DNA of 64,000 nucleotides from Streptococcus catagoni (GCF_011421425.1 NZ_WPCW01000001.1:1-64000); one strand, 5' to 3'; counted from the first letter of the stretch, positions 25,529 through 38,412 are shown. Made by a program: numbers and translations. Notes: generated by a model not told the origin, from the letters alone.

Positions 25529-26551
25529 ATGGATATTATTATTGGGACAAGTCTTCTTATACTTGTGTTGGCTATCTTTACCTTATTTAATTATAAGGCT
25601 CCTTACGGAGCCAAGGCAATGGGTGCCTTAGCATCAGCTGCCTGTGCGTCATTCCTCGTTGAAGCTTTTCAAGATTCTTTCTTTGGTAAAGTTTTAGGAT
25701 TAAAGTTCTTGAGTGAAGTTGGTGGAGCCAATGGCTCACTTTCAGGAGTGGCAGCAGCAATCTTGGTAGCAATCGCTATTGGCGTTACACCTGGTTATGC
25801 CGTTTTAATTGGTTTAGCCGTTTCAGGCACAGGTATTATACCAGGCTTCATCGCAGGTTATCTGGTTTCATTCTTAATCAAATGGATGGAAAAAAATATC
25901 CCTGGTGGACTTGATTTAATCTCAATTATTATTATTGGTGCCCCTCTAACTCGTTTCATTGCTCAACTAGTCACCCCGCTCATAAACAATACCTTATTAT
26001 CTATCGGAGATATATTAACTTCAAGTGCCAACAGTAATCCTATTATTATGGGAATTATTCTTGGTGGAACCATAGTCGTTGTTGCGACTGCGCCTCTATC
26101 TTCAATGGCTCTTACAGCCATGCTCGGTTTGACTGGTATTCCAATGGCCATTGGTGCCTTGTCAGTATTTGGTTCTTCATTTATGAATGGTGTGCTTTTC
26201 TATCGTTTAAAACTTGGGGAAAGAAAAGATAATATAGCATTTGCTATTGAACCTCTCACTCAGGCCGATGTAACATCAGCTAACCCTATTCCTATTTATG
26301 TGACCAATTTCTGTGGTGGAGCTGCCTGTGGTATCTTAATTGCCTTAATGAAACTGGTCAATGACACACCGGGAACAGCTACGCCTATTGCTGGCTTTGC
26401 CGTAATGTTTGCCTATAATCCAATGGTTAAAGTCTTGATTACAGCCTTAGGATGTATTATTCTAAGTGTTATAGCAGGTTACATCGGTGGTGGTGCTTTC
26501 AAGAATTTCAAACTCGTTACCAAGCAAGAATTACAAGCTATGGATAAATAG
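25529..26551 (+). CDS. PTS_EIIC_2/PfoR-like multi-pass membrane protein
   Basis: A 340-residue membrane protein with about nine or ten hydrophobic segments and glycine-rich loops (SGTGIIPGF, GGTIVVVATAPLSS, CGGAACG). It resembles PfoR and the EIIC-like family (PF13303 as I recall). PfoR was first described as a regulator of perfringolysin, but the topology is that of a transporter. No phosphorylation histidine module or IIA/IIB partner is present. Between ridA and dsdA it is a candidate D-serine transporter; this is inference from context. No clear Shine-Dalgarno sequence; TGGTGG lies about 10 nt before the ATG. Confidence 0.72.
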   Translation: MDIIIGTSLLILVLAIFTLFNYKAPYGAKAMGALASAACASFLVEAFQDSFFGKVLGLKFLSEVGGANGSLSGVAAAILVAIAIGVTPGYAVLIGLAVSGTGIIPGFIAGYLVSFLIKWMEKNIPGGLDLISIIIIGAPLTRFIAQLVTPLINNTLLSIGDILTSSANSNPIIMGIILGGTIVVVATAPLSSMALTAMLGLTGIPMAIGALSVFGSSFMNGVLFYRLKLGERKDNIAFAIEPLTQADVTSANPIPIYVTNFCGGAACGILIALMKLVNDTPGTATPIAGFAVMFAYNPMVKVLITALGCIILSVIAGYIGGGAFKNFKLVTKQELQAMDK

Positions 26552-26631
26552 ACCTCCTAAGCTTTTATGGGGTAAATTTATCTGACTATAGACTAAAAAT
26601 GAGAAAATAAATGTAATGAAGGAGGCTTAGG

Positions 26632-27963
26632 ATGAGTCTAGAAACTTGGAAAAAAGAAATACCTGAAATTGAGAAAATGATGAACTATGAAGAACTTTTT
26701 TGGATGAACGACCACTATCAAGGGGTTGAAGTAGCTAACAAAGTTTCACAATTTGGTAAAGAAGATATCCGAGATGCTGAGGAACGTTTAAACCGTTTTG
26801 CTCCTTATTTTGCAGAAAATTTTGAATGTACTCGTGAAAACAATGGAATCATTGAGTCAGAGATAAGCCCTATTCCTAAATTTAAAGCTTACTTGGAAGA
26901 AGAATACAAGATTTCCATTCCTGGAAAAATGTATTTAAAACGTGATGACGCTTTGCCAATTGCAGGGACTATCAAGGCTCGCGGAGCTATTTACGAAGTA
27001 TTAAAACACGCAGAAACACTAGCTATTGAAGCAGGAATCTTAAGTGGCTATGATGATGACTACCGTAAGTTTGGAAGCCAAGCCTTTAAAGATTTCTTTA
27101 AAGAATACAAGATCATGGTCGGAACCACAGGTAATTTAGGAATCAGTGTAGGACTTATGGGAGTTTCTTTAGGTTTTGAAGTTGTCATCCACATGTCCTA
27201 CGATGCTAAGGAATGGAAGAAAAAATACCTTAGAGACCATGGTGTTGTCGTTATAGAACATAAGACAAACTTTACAGAAGCTGTCAATAAGGGTCGTGCA
27301 GAATCAGACGCTGATCCAAAATCTTACTTTGTCGATGACGAGCACTCTGTGGATCTTTTCCTAGGCTATACTGTCGGACCTTGCCGTTTGAAAAAACAAT
27401 TGGAAAAAGAAGGTATTAGTGTAGATAAAGATCATCCCTTGTTTGTTTTCTCCCCATGTGGAATAGGCGGTAGCCCAGGTGGAACAGCATTTGGCTTGAA
27501 GCAGATTTATGGTGATCATGTTCATTGTTTCTTTGTCCAACCAACTCATATGCCTTCTATGTTAGTAGGACTTCTGACAGAAGAATATTCTAAGGTATCT
27601 GTTTCTGACATTGATATTGATGCTAAAACCAATATGGATGGTTTAGCTGTGCCTAGAACCTCTGGATTTGTGGCTGAACTTATGCATCATTACTTTAATG
27701 GTGGTCTGACAATCTCTGAAGAAAATCAAAAACGTTTTCTAACACAAATGATTGATTTAGAAGATATTCCTCTAGAACCAGCTGCATTAGCTGGAACTAT
27801 CGGCCCTGCAACGTTATTTGCAACAAAAGAAGGGCGTGACTACCTCAAAGCCTATGACCTTGAAGATAAAATACAAAATGCAACTTATATTGCTTGGGCA
27901 ACAGGTGGTAGTATGGTACCAAAAGAAGATATGCAAGAGTTCTATCAACAAGGAAAAAGCTAG
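26632..27963 (+). CDS. dsdA: D-serine ammonia-lyase (D-serine dehydratase)
   Basis: A 443-residue fold-type II PLP enzyme converting D-serine to pyruvate and ammonia. The PLP lysine is K115 in GTIKARGAIYEVL, next to YLKRDDALPIAG; the cofactor phosphate loop is in GTTGNLGISVGL, and CGIGGSPGG follows. The length and spacing match E. coli DsdA (K118). It is unusual near streptococcal housekeeping genes. D-serine is found in urine, brain and tissues, so this could allow its detoxification or use as a carbon source. Start ATG after AAGGAGG. Confidence 0.93.
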   Translation: MSLETWKKEIPEIEKMMNYEELFWMNDHYQGVEVANKVSQFGKEDIRDAEERLNRFAPYFAENFECTRENNGIIESEISPIPKFKAYLEEEYKISIPGKMYLKRDDALPIAGTIKARGAIYEVLKHAETLAIEAGILSGYDDDYRKFGSQAFKDFFKEYKIMVGTTGNLGISVGLMGVSLGFEVVIHMSYDAKEWKKKYLRDHGVVVIEHKTNFTEAVNKGRAESDADPKSYFVDDEHSVDLFLGYTVGPCRLKKQLEKEGISVDKDHPLFVFSPCGIGGSPGGTAFGLKQIYGDHVHCFFVQPTHMPSMLVGLLTEEYSKVSVSDIDIDAKTNMDGLAVPRTSGFVAELMHHYFNGGLTISEENQKRFLTQMIDLEDIPLEPAALAGTIGPATLFATKEGRDYLKAYDLEDKIQNATYIAWATGGSMVPKEDMQEFYQQGKS

Positions 27964-28086
27964 CAGTATTAAGATAAATAAAACAGAAATTGAGGTAGGC
28001 CTATTCTAGGTGGTAGACCAATAGTGACTATTTCCTATGGCACTAGTAGGTTACGATCAGAAAAGCAAGGCCTCTCTTTTCTTTCT

Positions 28087-28116
28087 TTGACGGATAGGAG
28101 TAATACTGACTATCTT
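28087..28116 (+). promoter_or_regulatory. Promoter of the V-type ATPase operon
   Basis: TTGACG (28087-28092), 18-nt spacer, TATCTT (28111-28116), 26 nt upstream of the first gene. The -10 is only moderately good. Confidence 0.5.
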
Positions 28117-28142
28117 AAATCATTAAATGTAAGGAGTTAAGA

Positions 28143-28455
28143 GTGACAAATTCTATATTATCAAAGATGACATCTATTGAGATGGAAGCAAAACGAATTG
28201 ATGACGCTTATAAGGCTGAAAAAAAAGCCTATGCTGATCAGAAAAAAGATGATATTGAAACCATAAGATTAAACTGTGATCAAGAAAGACAAAGACAATT
28301 AGAAGAAAAAGAAAATAGTCTCTTAGAAGTCCTAGCTGAGCAAAAAAAGCAATTGTCAGAAAGACAAAGAAAAAATGAAGCCAAGCTTCAGCATATTTTA
28401 GAAGAAAAAAAGGATAGCTTTGTTGATCAGATTGTGGACAAGGTGGTAGAGAAAT

Positions 28456-28466
<11 letters not shown>
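28143..28466 (+). CDS. ntpF: V-type ATPase peripheral stalk subunit (NtpF / subunit G-H)
   Basis: A 107-residue highly charged protein, nearly all helix with heptad character (EAKRIDDAYKAEKKAY...), as expected of the peripheral-stalk partner of NtpE. It opens the operon in the position held by ntpF in Enterococcus hirae. It starts at GTG after AAGGAG (28131-28135). Its stop overlaps the ntpI start by 11 nt. Sequence alone is weakly specific; position makes the call. Confidence 0.8.
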
Positions 28467-30937
<2,471 letters not shown>

Positions 30938-31019
30938 TTATAAGTCAAAGATATGCCCAATGTTAAAAGTGACTAAGAAGCAAGTGATTGTATATTTTCT
31001 TTAAAAAGGAGGAAACCAT

Positions 31020-31604
31020 GTGAGTGATATGGATAAACTAAAAAAGACTGTCCTTGAGCAAGCTCATCAAGATGGTCAAGGTCAGTTAAAAGTTGATATT
31101 AAAGAAATTGATGAGAATTTTGAAGCTGAAAAAGCGACTGTCTTAAAAGAAAAAGAAGATGAGAGACTAATCCAATTAAAAGCTTTAGAACAGCGTTATC
31201 AGGTTGAAATCCAACAGGTTAAAAATCAAGGAAGACAAAGAACCTTAAGTCTTAAGCAAAGTATTTTAAGTGATTTATTTCAATCAGCCTTAGAAAAAAT
31301 GGAATCCTTTGATAAGGAGCAGGATCTGTCTTTTCTTTACTCTGTTCTGGGCCAATATGAGGATCAGGAACTCTGCCTTTGGCTTGGTGAAAAAACAGGG
31401 AAAAAAATGGATCAGGCTGATTTGTCCAAGCTGTGCCAAGATTTTTCTAAACTAGAAATTGCTTCTGAATGGCTTAAGGGAGAAGCTGGCTTTCTTATCT
31501 CCATAGGAGATATTGACTACTCTTATGTTTATAGTGAACTGATTGATTCCATTTATAAGGAAGAATGTACCCTGATTACAAATGCCATATTCAATGAGGA
31601 TTAG
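31020..31604 (+). CDS. ntpE: V-type ATP synthase subunit E (peripheral stalk)
   Basis: A 194-residue protein with an N-terminal charged helix (about 1-90) that would pair with NtpF and a globular C-terminal head that contacts the A3B3 ring. It starts at GTG 31020, 6 nt after AGGAGGA (31007-31013). Two bases earlier, at 31018, lies an ATG followed at once by TGA in another frame, a start-stop that might compete for ribosomes. Confidence 0.88.
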   Translation: MSDMDKLKKTVLEQAHQDGQGQLKVDIKEIDENFEAEKATVLKEKEDERLIQLKALEQRYQVEIQQVKNQGRQRTLSLKQSILSDLFQSALEKMESFDKEQDLSFLYSVLGQYEDQELCLWLGEKTGKKMDQADLSKLCQDFSKLEIASEWLKGEAGFLISIGDIDYSYVYSELIDSIYKEECTLITNAIFNED

Positions 31605-31612
31605 GAGGCTTT

Positions 31613-32623
31613 ATGGATAAGGATCAATTTTCCCAAATCAATACCACTGTCAGTGTAAAAGAAAAAGACTTACTTTCAGCTGAGCAATTTAAGACCCTTA
31701 TAAATGCAAGTAGTAAAGAAAGCATCCATAGGGTTCTTCAGGAGACGCCTTATCATATCGATCTAGCAGATTTAGATAATTTAAATGAGGTGGAGAGGGT
31801 TCTAATGAAGGAACTGGCAAGGACTTTCAAATGGGCCTTTGAAGAGTGTCCTGTTCCAGAAGTTATTCAACTTTTTAGCCTACCTTATTTTTACCATAAT
31901 CTAAAGGTACTCTTAAAATCAAGAGCCAGCCAAAAAGATCTCAACTCCTTACTGATTCCAATTGGTATGCAGCCCCTATCAGCCCTGGAACATTTGGTCA
32001 GAACACTGAAATCTGACCATTTCCCTGAATTTTTAGTGGAAGAAGTGCAGTCTATCTGGAAAGAATATCTGGATTACGGTGATAGTCGTGTCCTTGAGAT
32101 TGGAGCTGATTTGGCTTATTTCAAACATTTGAAAAAAATAGCAAAGCAGTTAGATGATGAAGTCTTTCTCAAAGCAGTTAGCATGTTAACAGATAGCTAT
32201 AACCTTATCACTATTAAACGGGCTCAAAAGATGAAGAAGTCACATGGCTTTATTAAACAGCTTCTAACAGATCAGGCAAGTTTAAGCAATCAGGAATTTA
32301 TAGATATGGCTTCAAGTCGGAGCCTTCTTACTTGGTATCATGGGCTTTTACCAGATAATTATTCAAAAGAGCTGGGCCTTTATGAATCAAAAATTGCAGA
32401 GGGCAAGATCACTATCCCTGAATTAGAATATCTTTCAGAACTGTTGATTTTTCAGCTTTTCGATGCTAACAAATATAGCTGTCAAGGGCCATACGTCATT
32501 GCACGATTTTTGTTGGCTAAAGAATTTGAGATCAAAAATTTAAGACTTATCTTATCGGCGCAGGCCAATCAATTACCACTTGATTTGGTTAAAGAAAGGA
32601 TGAGACCACTTTATGGACAATAA
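31613..32623 (+). CDS. ntpC: V-type ATP synthase subunit C (central stalk/rotor connector)
   Basis: A 336-residue mostly helical protein of the V-ATPase C/AC39 (d) family; TLINASSKESIHRVLQETPY, YFHNLKVLLKSR-like and LEIGADLAYFKHL blocks are visible. It forms the socket joining the central axle to the membrane ring. Normal length. Its end overlaps the next gene by 11 nt. Confidence 0.92.
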   Translation: MDKDQFSQINTTVSVKEKDLLSAEQFKTLINASSKESIHRVLQETPYHIDLADLDNLNEVERVLMKELARTFKWAFEECPVPEVIQLFSLPYFYHNLKVLLKSRASQKDLNSLLIPIGMQPLSALEHLVRTLKSDHFPEFLVEEVQSIWKEYLDYGDSRVLEIGADLAYFKHLKKIAKQLDDEVFLKAVSMLTDSYNLITIKRAQKMKKSHGFIKQLLTDQASLSNQEFIDMASSRSLLTWYHGLLPDNYSKELGLYESKIAEGKITIPELEYLSELLIFQLFDANKYSCQGPYVIARFLLAKEFEIKNLRLILSAQANQLPLDLVKERMRPLYGQ

Positions 32624-32933
32624 AACATATAAAATTGGTGTCATTGGTAACCGTGATGCTATTCTTCCCTTTCATATGATAGGTTTTCAAACCTTTCCTG
32701 TTACAAAAGCTCAAGAAGCTATTAATACTTTAAGAAAATTAGCTTTGGAGGACTTTGGAATTGTCTATCTAACAGAAGATATAGCAGAATTGATACCTGA
32801 AACGATAGCCTATTATGATAGGTCAGTAAGACCAGCCCTTATTTTGATACCAACCCATAAGGGTAAGCAGCATATTGCTTTAAATCGACTCCATGAGCGT
32901 GTGGAGAGAGCTGTTGGTCAAAACATTCTTTAG
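32613..32933 (+). CDS. ntpG: V-type ATP synthase subunit F (NtpG)
   Basis: A 106-residue Rossmann-like small axle subunit starting MDNKTYKIGVIGNRDAILPF, with FGIVYLTEDIAELIPE in the middle: the standard V/A-type subunit F. It binds subunit D in the central shaft. It overlaps the ntpC end and is followed by a 132-bp gap before ntpA that contains a GCTTCTT/AAGAAGC hairpin (32984-33005), possibly an RNA-processing or stability element. Confidence 0.92.
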   Translation: MDNKTYKIGVIGNRDAILPFHMIGFQTFPVTKAQEAINTLRKLALEDFGIVYLTEDIAELIPETIAYYDRSVRPALILIPTHKGKQHIALNRLHERVERAVGQNIL

Positions 32934-33065
32934 GTCTGTCATCTTCTTAAAGAGGGCGACTTTAGCCAGGACTTTCATCGTTAGCTTCTTTTTTACTTAA
33001 GAAGCCTGTCCACTTAGAGGAAGATTTTATAAAGAATAAAGTATCATGTTAAGAAGGAGAAAAAC

Positions 33066-34841
33066 TTGAGTCAAGGAAAAATAATAAAAGTTTCAGGACC
33101 ACTTGTTGTAGCTTCTGGAATGCAAGAAGCTAATATTCAAGATATCTGTCGTGTAGGAAAGCTTGGCCTGATTGGAGAAATCATTGAAATGCGAAAAGAT
33201 CAAGCCTCCATACAAGTTTATGAAGAGACTTCAGGTGTTGGTCCTGGTGAACCAGTAGAAACCACAGGTAGCCCTTTATCAGTAGAATTAGGGCCGGGCT
33301 TATTGTCAGAAATGTTTGATGGTATTCAACGACCATTGGAACGCTTTAAAAAGGCTACAGAAAGTGATTTTTTACTTCGTGGGATTAATATTCCTAGTTT
33401 AGATAGGGAGAGAAAATGGACTTTTACAGCCTCTGTTGAGCCAGGTTCTGAGCTTGTATCTGGTGATATTATAGGGCATGTTCAAGAAACAAAGGTTATT
33501 GAACATCGGATTATGGTTCCAAATCATGTCTCTGGTAAACTCATCTCGATCCAATCTGGTGATTTTACTGTTGATCAGCCTCTTTATGAGATTGAGCAAG
33601 CTGATGGAAGCATCTATCAAGGAAGTCTAATGCAAAAATGGCCTGTACGACATAGTCGACCAGTTGCAAAAAAACTGATTCCAGTAGAGCCTTTGGTTAC
33701 AGGACAACGTGTTATAGATACTTTCTTTCCTGTAACTAAGGGAGGAGCCGCAGCAGTGCCTGGTCCATTTGGTGCAGGAAAAACCGTTGTTCAACACCAG
33801 ATCGCTAAGTTTGCCAATGTGGATATTGTTATCTATGTGGGATGCGGAGAACGCGGAAATGAAATGACCGACGTTCTGAATGAATTTCCAGAACTGATTG
33901 ATCCTAACACCGGTCAATCTATTATGGAAAGAACAGTCCTCATTGCCAACACCTCAAATATGCCCGTAGCGGCGCGTGAGGCTTCTATCTATACTGGGAT
34001 AACCATTGCAGAATATTTCCGTGATATGGGTTACTCAGTCGCAATCATGGCCGACTCTACATCAAGATGGGCAGAAGCTCTTCGTGAAATGTCTGGTCGA
34101 TTAGAAGAAATGCCCGGTGATGAAGGCTATCCAGCCTATTTGGGAAGTAGGATTGCAGAATATTATGAACGAGCTGGGCGCTTCCAGCTACTTGGAAGTG
34201 ATCAGCGTGAGGGAAGTATTACAGCCATTGGAGCCGTTTCGCCACCTGGAGGAGATATTTCTGAGCCTGTAACCCAAAATACTCTTAGGATTGTCAAGGT
34301 CTTTTGGGGACTTGATGCACCTTTGGCTCAGAGAAGGCATTTCCCAGCTATTAACTGGCTAAGTTCTTATTCTCTTTACAAGGATGAGATTGGTAACTAT
34401 ATCAGCCAGCATCAAAAGGCGCATTGGACAAAAAAGGTTAGACAAGCAATGACCATTTTACAGGATGAGTCTGGTTTAGAAGAGATTGTCCGTCTGGTAG
34501 GGATTGATTCCTTATCTGAACAAGACCGGCTAACCATGGCTGTTGCTAAACAAATTCGTGAAGATTATCTGCAGCAAAATGCTTTTGATAATGTGGATAC
34601 CTTTAGTTCATTTCTTAAACAAGAGGCAATGCTTAGCAATATTTTAACCTTTAAAGATCAAGCTAGTAATGCTTTGAAATTGGGAGCCTATTTCTCTGAG
34701 ATAATGGAAGGCACTAGTGAACTTCGAGATAAGATCGCTAGAAGTAAGTTCATTCCAGAAGAAGATATTGAAAAGATAAGAGGTCTCTCAAATCTTATCA
34801 AGGAAACCATGCATGAGATTTTAGAGAAAGGAGGAATCTAG
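33066..34841 (+). CDS. ntpA: V-type ATP synthase catalytic subunit A
   Basis: A 591-residue catalytic subunit with the P-loop GPFGAGKT at 233-240, the bulge region 110-190 characteristic of V/A-type A subunits, [23 protein letters not shown] and [12 protein letters not shown]. It hydrolyses ATP to drive the rotor. It starts at TTG 33066 after AAGGAG (33054-33059); no ATG or GTG is suitably placed. The next gene follows after 1 nt. Confidence 0.97.
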   Translation: MSQGKIIKVSGPLVVASGMQEANIQDICRVGKLGLIGEIIEMRKDQASIQVYEETSGVGPGEPVETTGSPLSVELGPGLLSEMFDGIQRPLERFKKATESDFLLRGINIPSLDRERKWTFTASVEPGSELVSGDIIGHVQETKVIEHRIMVPNHVSGKLISIQSGDFTVDQPLYEIEQADGSIYQGSLMQKWPVRHSRPVAKKLIPVEPLVTGQRVIDTFFPVTKGGAAAVPGPFGAGKTVVQHQIAKFANVDIVIYVGCGERGNEMTDVLNEFPELIDPNTGQSIMERTVLIANTSNMPVAAREASIYTGITIAEYFRDMGYSVAIMADSTSRWAEALREMSGRLEEMPGDEGYPAYLGSRIAEYYERAGRFQLLGSDQREGSITAIGAVSPPGGDISEPVTQNTLRIVKVFWGLDAPLAQRRHFPAINWLSSYSLYKDEIGNYISQHQKAHWTKKVRQAMTILQDESGLEEIVRLVGIDSLSEQDRLTMAVAKQIREDYLQQNAFDNVDTFSSFLKQEAMLSNILTFKDQASNALKLGAYFSEIMEGTSELRDKIARSKFIPEEDIEKIRGLSNLIKETMHEILEKGGI

Positions 34842-34842
34842 G

Positions 34843-36222
34843 ATGAGTGTCATTAAAGAATATCGGACCGTCAGAGAAGTTGTAGGACCCTTAATGATTG
34901 TTGATCAGGTTTCTGGCGTTCACTACAATGAACTGGTTGATATCAAAATGCAAAATGGCCAAAGACGTCAGGGACAAGTTTTAGAAGTTCATGAAGATAA
35001 AGCTATGGTTCAGCTTTTTGAAGGTTCAAGTGGTATTAATCTGGCTAAGTCAAAGGTTCGCTTTACAGGCCATCCTTTAGAGATCGCCGTTTCAGAAGAT
35101 ATGGTTGGAAGAATATTTGATGGAATGGGGAAAGCTATTGATGGTGGTCCAGATTTGATTCCTGAAAAGTATGTAGACATTGACGGCCAAGCTATCAACC
35201 CTATTGCGCGTGACTATCCTGATGAATTCATTCAGACAGGTATCTCTGCTATTGACCACTTAAATACCCTGGTTCGAGGGCAAAAACTTCCTGTTTTTTC
35301 AGGTTCTGGATTGCCTCATAATGAATTAGCTGCGCAAATAGCACGTCAAGCTACGGTATTGAATGATGATGCTAACTTTGCCGTTGTTTTTGCTGCTATG
35401 GGAATTACCTTTGAAGAAGCAGAATTCTTTATGAATGACCTTCGTCAAACAGGTGCTATTGACCGCTCTGTGCTCTTTATGAACCTGGCAAATGACCCAG
35501 CCATTGAAAGAATTGCTACTCCGCGGATTGCTTTGACAACTGCTGAATACTTGGCCTATGAAAAAGACATGCATGTTCTGGTCATTATGACTGATATGAC
35601 CAACTATTGTGAAGCTTTAAGGGAAATTTCAGCGGCAAGGCGTGAGGTTCCTGGTAGACGTGGTTATCCAGGTTATCTTTACACCAACTTATCAACCCTC
35701 TATGAGCGTGCAGGACGTCTGGTTGGCAAAAAAGGATCTGTGACCCAGATTCCAATTTTAACCATGCCAGAAGATGATATCACCCATCCTATTCCAGATT
35801 TGACAGGTTATATTACCGAAGGGCAAATTATTCTTTCTCATGAGCTCTACAACAGTGGTTTACGTCCACCAATTGATATCCTGCCTTCCCTATCTCGTTT
35901 GAAAGATAAGGGGTCTGGAGAGGGCAAGACCAGGGCTGATCATGCAGCGACCATGAATCAGTTGTTTGCAGCCTATGCCCAGGGTAAGCAAGCCAAGGAA
36001 TTAGCCATTGTTTTAGGAGAATCTGCCCTTTCAGAATCAGACAAACTCTACGTGACATTTACTAAGGAATTTGAAGAAAAATATATCAATCAAGGTTTTT
36101 CTCAAAATCGCAGCATTGAAGAAAGCCTCAATTTAGGCTGGGAACTGCTTTCCATTCTACCTAGAACCGAATTGAAACGGATTAAAGACGACATGCTTGA
36201 TCAGTATTTAGGCAAGTCCTAA
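34843..36222 (+). CDS. ntpB: V-type ATP synthase subunit B
   Basis: A 459-residue non-catalytic nucleotide-binding subunit; no P-loop is present, with [20 protein letters not shown] where the A subunit has one, and the conserved [20 protein letters not shown] block. It alternates with subunit A in the hexameric head. Full length; start ATG after AAAGGAGGAA. Confidence 0.97.
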   Translation: MSVIKEYRTVREVVGPLMIVDQVSGVHYNELVDIKMQNGQRRQGQVLEVHEDKAMVQLFEGSSGINLAKSKVRFTGHPLEIAVSEDMVGRIFDGMGKAIDGGPDLIPEKYVDIDGQAINPIARDYPDEFIQTGISAIDHLNTLVRGQKLPVFSGSGLPHNELAAQIARQATVLNDDANFAVVFAAMGITFEEAEFFMNDLRQTGAIDRSVLFMNLANDPAIERIATPRIALTTAEYLAYEKDMHVLVIMTDMTNYCEALREISAARREVPGRRGYPGYLYTNLSTLYERAGRLVGKKGSVTQIPILTMPEDDITHPIPDLTGYITEGQIILSHELYNSGLRPPIDILPSLSRLKDKGSGEGKTRADHAATMNQLFAAYAQGKQAKELAIVLGESALSESDKLYVTFTKEFEEKYINQGFSQNRSIEESLNLGWELLSILPRTELKRIKDDMLDQYLGKS

Positions 36223-36243
36223 TTTAGAGAAAGGTTATCTCCT

Positions 36244-36861
36244 ATGGTAAGATTAAATATTAAACCAACACGGATGGAACTTAATAATTTAAAGAAACGC
36301 CTAAAAACTGCGAAAAGAGGACATAAATTATTAAAGGACAAACGTGATGAACTCATGCGCCATTTTGTAGATTTAATTCGTGAAAATGATCAACTGAGAC
36401 GACAGGTAGAAGATATTCTGGTTTCTAATATGCAGGATTTTGTCTTGGCGAAATCTCTTGAAAATGATGCCATGATTGAAGAATTATTTGCAGTTCCAGT
36501 CAGGGAAGTTTCCCTCTTTATGGAAGTTGAAAATATCATGAGTGTCCATGTTCCTAAATTTCATATCAAAGAAAAATCTAGTGAAAAAGGCAATGATTTT
36601 TCCTATAGTTTTTTGTCTTCTAATAGTGAAATGGATCAGACCATTCAAAATATGGAAGATCTCTTAGATCAACTCTTAAGACTGGCAGAAGTCGAAAAGA
36701 AATGCCAGTTAATGGCAGATGAAATTGAAAAAACACGACGTCGTGTCAATGGTCTGGAGTATGCTATTATCCCACAATTGGAAGAAACCATTCATTATAT
36801 TGAGTTAAAACTTGAAGAAGCCGAAAGATCTAATTTAGTACGTATTATGAAAGTTAAATAA
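36244..36861 (+). CDS. ntpD: V-type ATP synthase subunit D (central axle)
   Basis: A 205-residue protein starting with the family signature [33 protein letters not shown] and ending in the [19 protein letters not shown] block; two long antiparallel helices form the rotating axle. It is the last gene of the operon; the H and J genes that follow in E. hirae are not present here. Confidence 0.95.
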   Translation: MVRLNIKPTRMELNNLKKRLKTAKRGHKLLKDKRDELMRHFVDLIRENDQLRRQVEDILVSNMQDFVLAKSLENDAMIEELFAVPVREVSLFMEVENIMSVHVPKFHIKEKSSEKGNDFSYSFLSSNSEMDQTIQNMEDLLDQLLRLAEVEKKCQLMADEIEKTRRRVNGLEYAIIPQLEETIHYIELKLEEAERSNLVRIMKVK

Positions 36862-36949
36862 TAGAGACTTACTTTGCTTAGAGATAAAAGAAAATCTCCC
36901 TCTTTGTCTTGGAGCACGAAGGTAAAATCTAGTGAAAATCCCAACTTAA

Positions 36950-36958
36950 TGCTATACT
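36950..36958 (+). promoter_or_regulatory. Extended -10 promoter of the DUF4298 gene
   Basis: TGCTATACT at 36950-36958, 27 nt before the start codon, without a good -35. Confidence 0.5.
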
Positions 36959-36985
36959 CAGTCTATTAAGTAGGAGGAATTGCAA

Positions 36986-37282
36986 ATGACTGAAGAAGAT
37001 GTGCTTAAAGTTCAAACTCTGGAAGAAAAATACGATGATTTTCAACCCAAATTGCAGGCACTTAAAGCATCACTAACTGATCTTAGTGACCATTATAGGG
37101 ACTACCAAGACTTACTTGCTTTTTATGGCAGTGATGACTGGTACCGTCTGCATAAGGCAGATACCAGTCAAATAAAGGCAGGAATCTTAAGTGAAGATCA
37201 GCTCTATGATTTGATTTCTGACCATAATGACCTGATCATGGATTTGCTTGAATTAACGACAAAAATGTACAAAAATGTCTAA
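36986..37282 (+). CDS. DUF4298-family protein
   Basis: A 98-residue acidic helical protein (VLKVQTLEEKYDDF..., YYGSDDWY-like FYGSDDWYRLHKAD, LYDLISDHNDLI). It fits DUF4298, of unknown function, with no membrane segment or signal. It lies 124 bp after the V-ATPase operon behind its own promoter, with TAGGAGGA (36971-36978) 7 nt before ATG 36986. No functional link to the ATPase is evident beyond position. Confidence 0.75.
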   Translation: MTEEDVLKVQTLEEKYDDFQPKLQALKASLTDLSDHYRDYQDLLAFYGSDDWYRLHKADTSQIKAGILSEDQLYDLISDHNDLIMDLLELTTKMYKNV

Positions 37283-37312
37283 AAGATGTGCCATAGCTTA
37301 AAGAGGCTAATG

Positions 37313-37360
37313 ACGCTCTTTCAATTGATGGCTTATAGATCGATTGAAAGGGTGTTTTTT
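37313..37360 (+). terminator. Terminator after the DUF4298 gene
   Basis: A long hairpin of about 17 pairs with wobbles (37313-37329 against 37339-37355) followed by TTTTT. Confidence 0.85.
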
Positions 37361-37446
37361 CTGTGTCTAAAATGCCAGTTTGGAAAAAAGAAAATAAGAT
37401 CAATCTATGGTATGATTTAGTCAGTAAATGAAGAGGGAGAGAAGTT

Positions 37447-38190
37447 ATGAATAATGAGACAATTGACTTAATCACAAAGCATGTTTCAGTCAGAAATTTT
37501 ACAGACCAAAGGTTAACAAAAGAAGAAGTGGATACCTTAGTTTCTTGTGCTCAGGCAGCTTCTACAGCTAGTTTTTTACAGGCCTATTCCATTATCAGTA
37601 TTGATGATCCAAGACTCTTAAAAGAGCTGGTTAAAAGAGGTCATCTGCAAAATTTTATTTTGGATGCGGGGCACTTCTTTATTTTTTGTGGCGATTTTAA
37701 AAGACATCAGGATTTTGCCCAAAGTCAGGAGCTTGATATTTGAGCATCTATAGAAGGCACGGATGCTTTATTGGTTGGTGCTATAGATGCTAGTTTGGCA
37801 GCTCAAAATATGACACTAGCAGCAGAATCTATGGGAATGGGGGCCTGCTATATAGGTGGTATTAGAGATGAGATAGAAGTCATCTCAGAGATATTGGCTT
37901 TACCAGATTATGTTTATCCCCTTTATGGTCTAGCCCTTGGTTACCCTCTTAAAAAGAATGAACTTAAACCCCGTTTTCCTCAGGAAGCCATCCACCATCA
38001 TGATGGATATGACACAGAAACCTTGCCGAAAACCCTAGCATATGAAAGACTTACCTCTACTTATTATGCTAAGAGAACAAATGGAACATTTAAAAGAATA
38101 TGGTCTGAAACAGCCTTTAAAACCTTGACAGGCTTACCACGTCTTCACATGAAAAATTTCCTTGAAAAAAGAGGACTAGGAAGACATTAA
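37447..38190 (+). pseudogene. NfsA-type flavin nitroreductase gene interrupted by an in-frame TGA
   Basis: A single frame from ATG 37447 to the stop at 38188-38190 would encode about 247 residues with the look of an NADPH-dependent FMN nitroreductase (HVSVRNFTDQRLTKEEV; SLAAQNMTLAAESMGMGACYIGGIR; LYGLALGYP). Codon 99 is TGA (37741-37743) and the same frame resumes at once (ASIEGTDALLVGAIDASLAAQ), so this is a point nonsense change with no frameshift. Streptococci do not insert selenocysteine, so the product should be truncated. The rest is undamaged, which suggests recent inactivation or a sequencing error. Confidence 0.85.
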
Positions 38191-38383
38191 AGGAATTTCA
38201 TTTTTGATATTTTTTTAACTGCTAGGTTAAAAGCCACTTTCTTTTAAGGTTCTTGCTTTTAGTTTTAAGTCTGAGGATTGAAAAATTCCCAGTCAGTGGC
38301 TGAGATTCTAGACATTTTAAGTCGCTCTGCCAGAAAGAAGTTAACTTTGACATTAGAGACAGCTTTTATTCCTTTTTTCTTTA

Positions 38384-38392
38384 TGGTACAAT
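38384..38392 (+). promoter_or_regulatory. Extended -10 promoter of the queT riboswitch transcript
   Basis: TGGTACAAT at 38384-38392, about 20 nt before the aptamer. A perfect TTGACA at 38347-38352 is too far (34 nt) to serve this -10. Confidence 0.55.
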
Positions 38393-38412
38393 GTAGGAGT
38401 TGCAAGGCAACC

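Noticed and set aside
37741..37743. Selenocysteine readthrough at the nitroreductase TGA
   Set aside because: Streptococci are not known to have selenocysteine machinery and the family has no cysteine or selenocysteine at that place; a nonsense mutation is simpler.
38347..38352. TTGACA as the -35 of the queT promoter
   Set aside because: It is 34 nt from the only good -10, far beyond the usable spacing.
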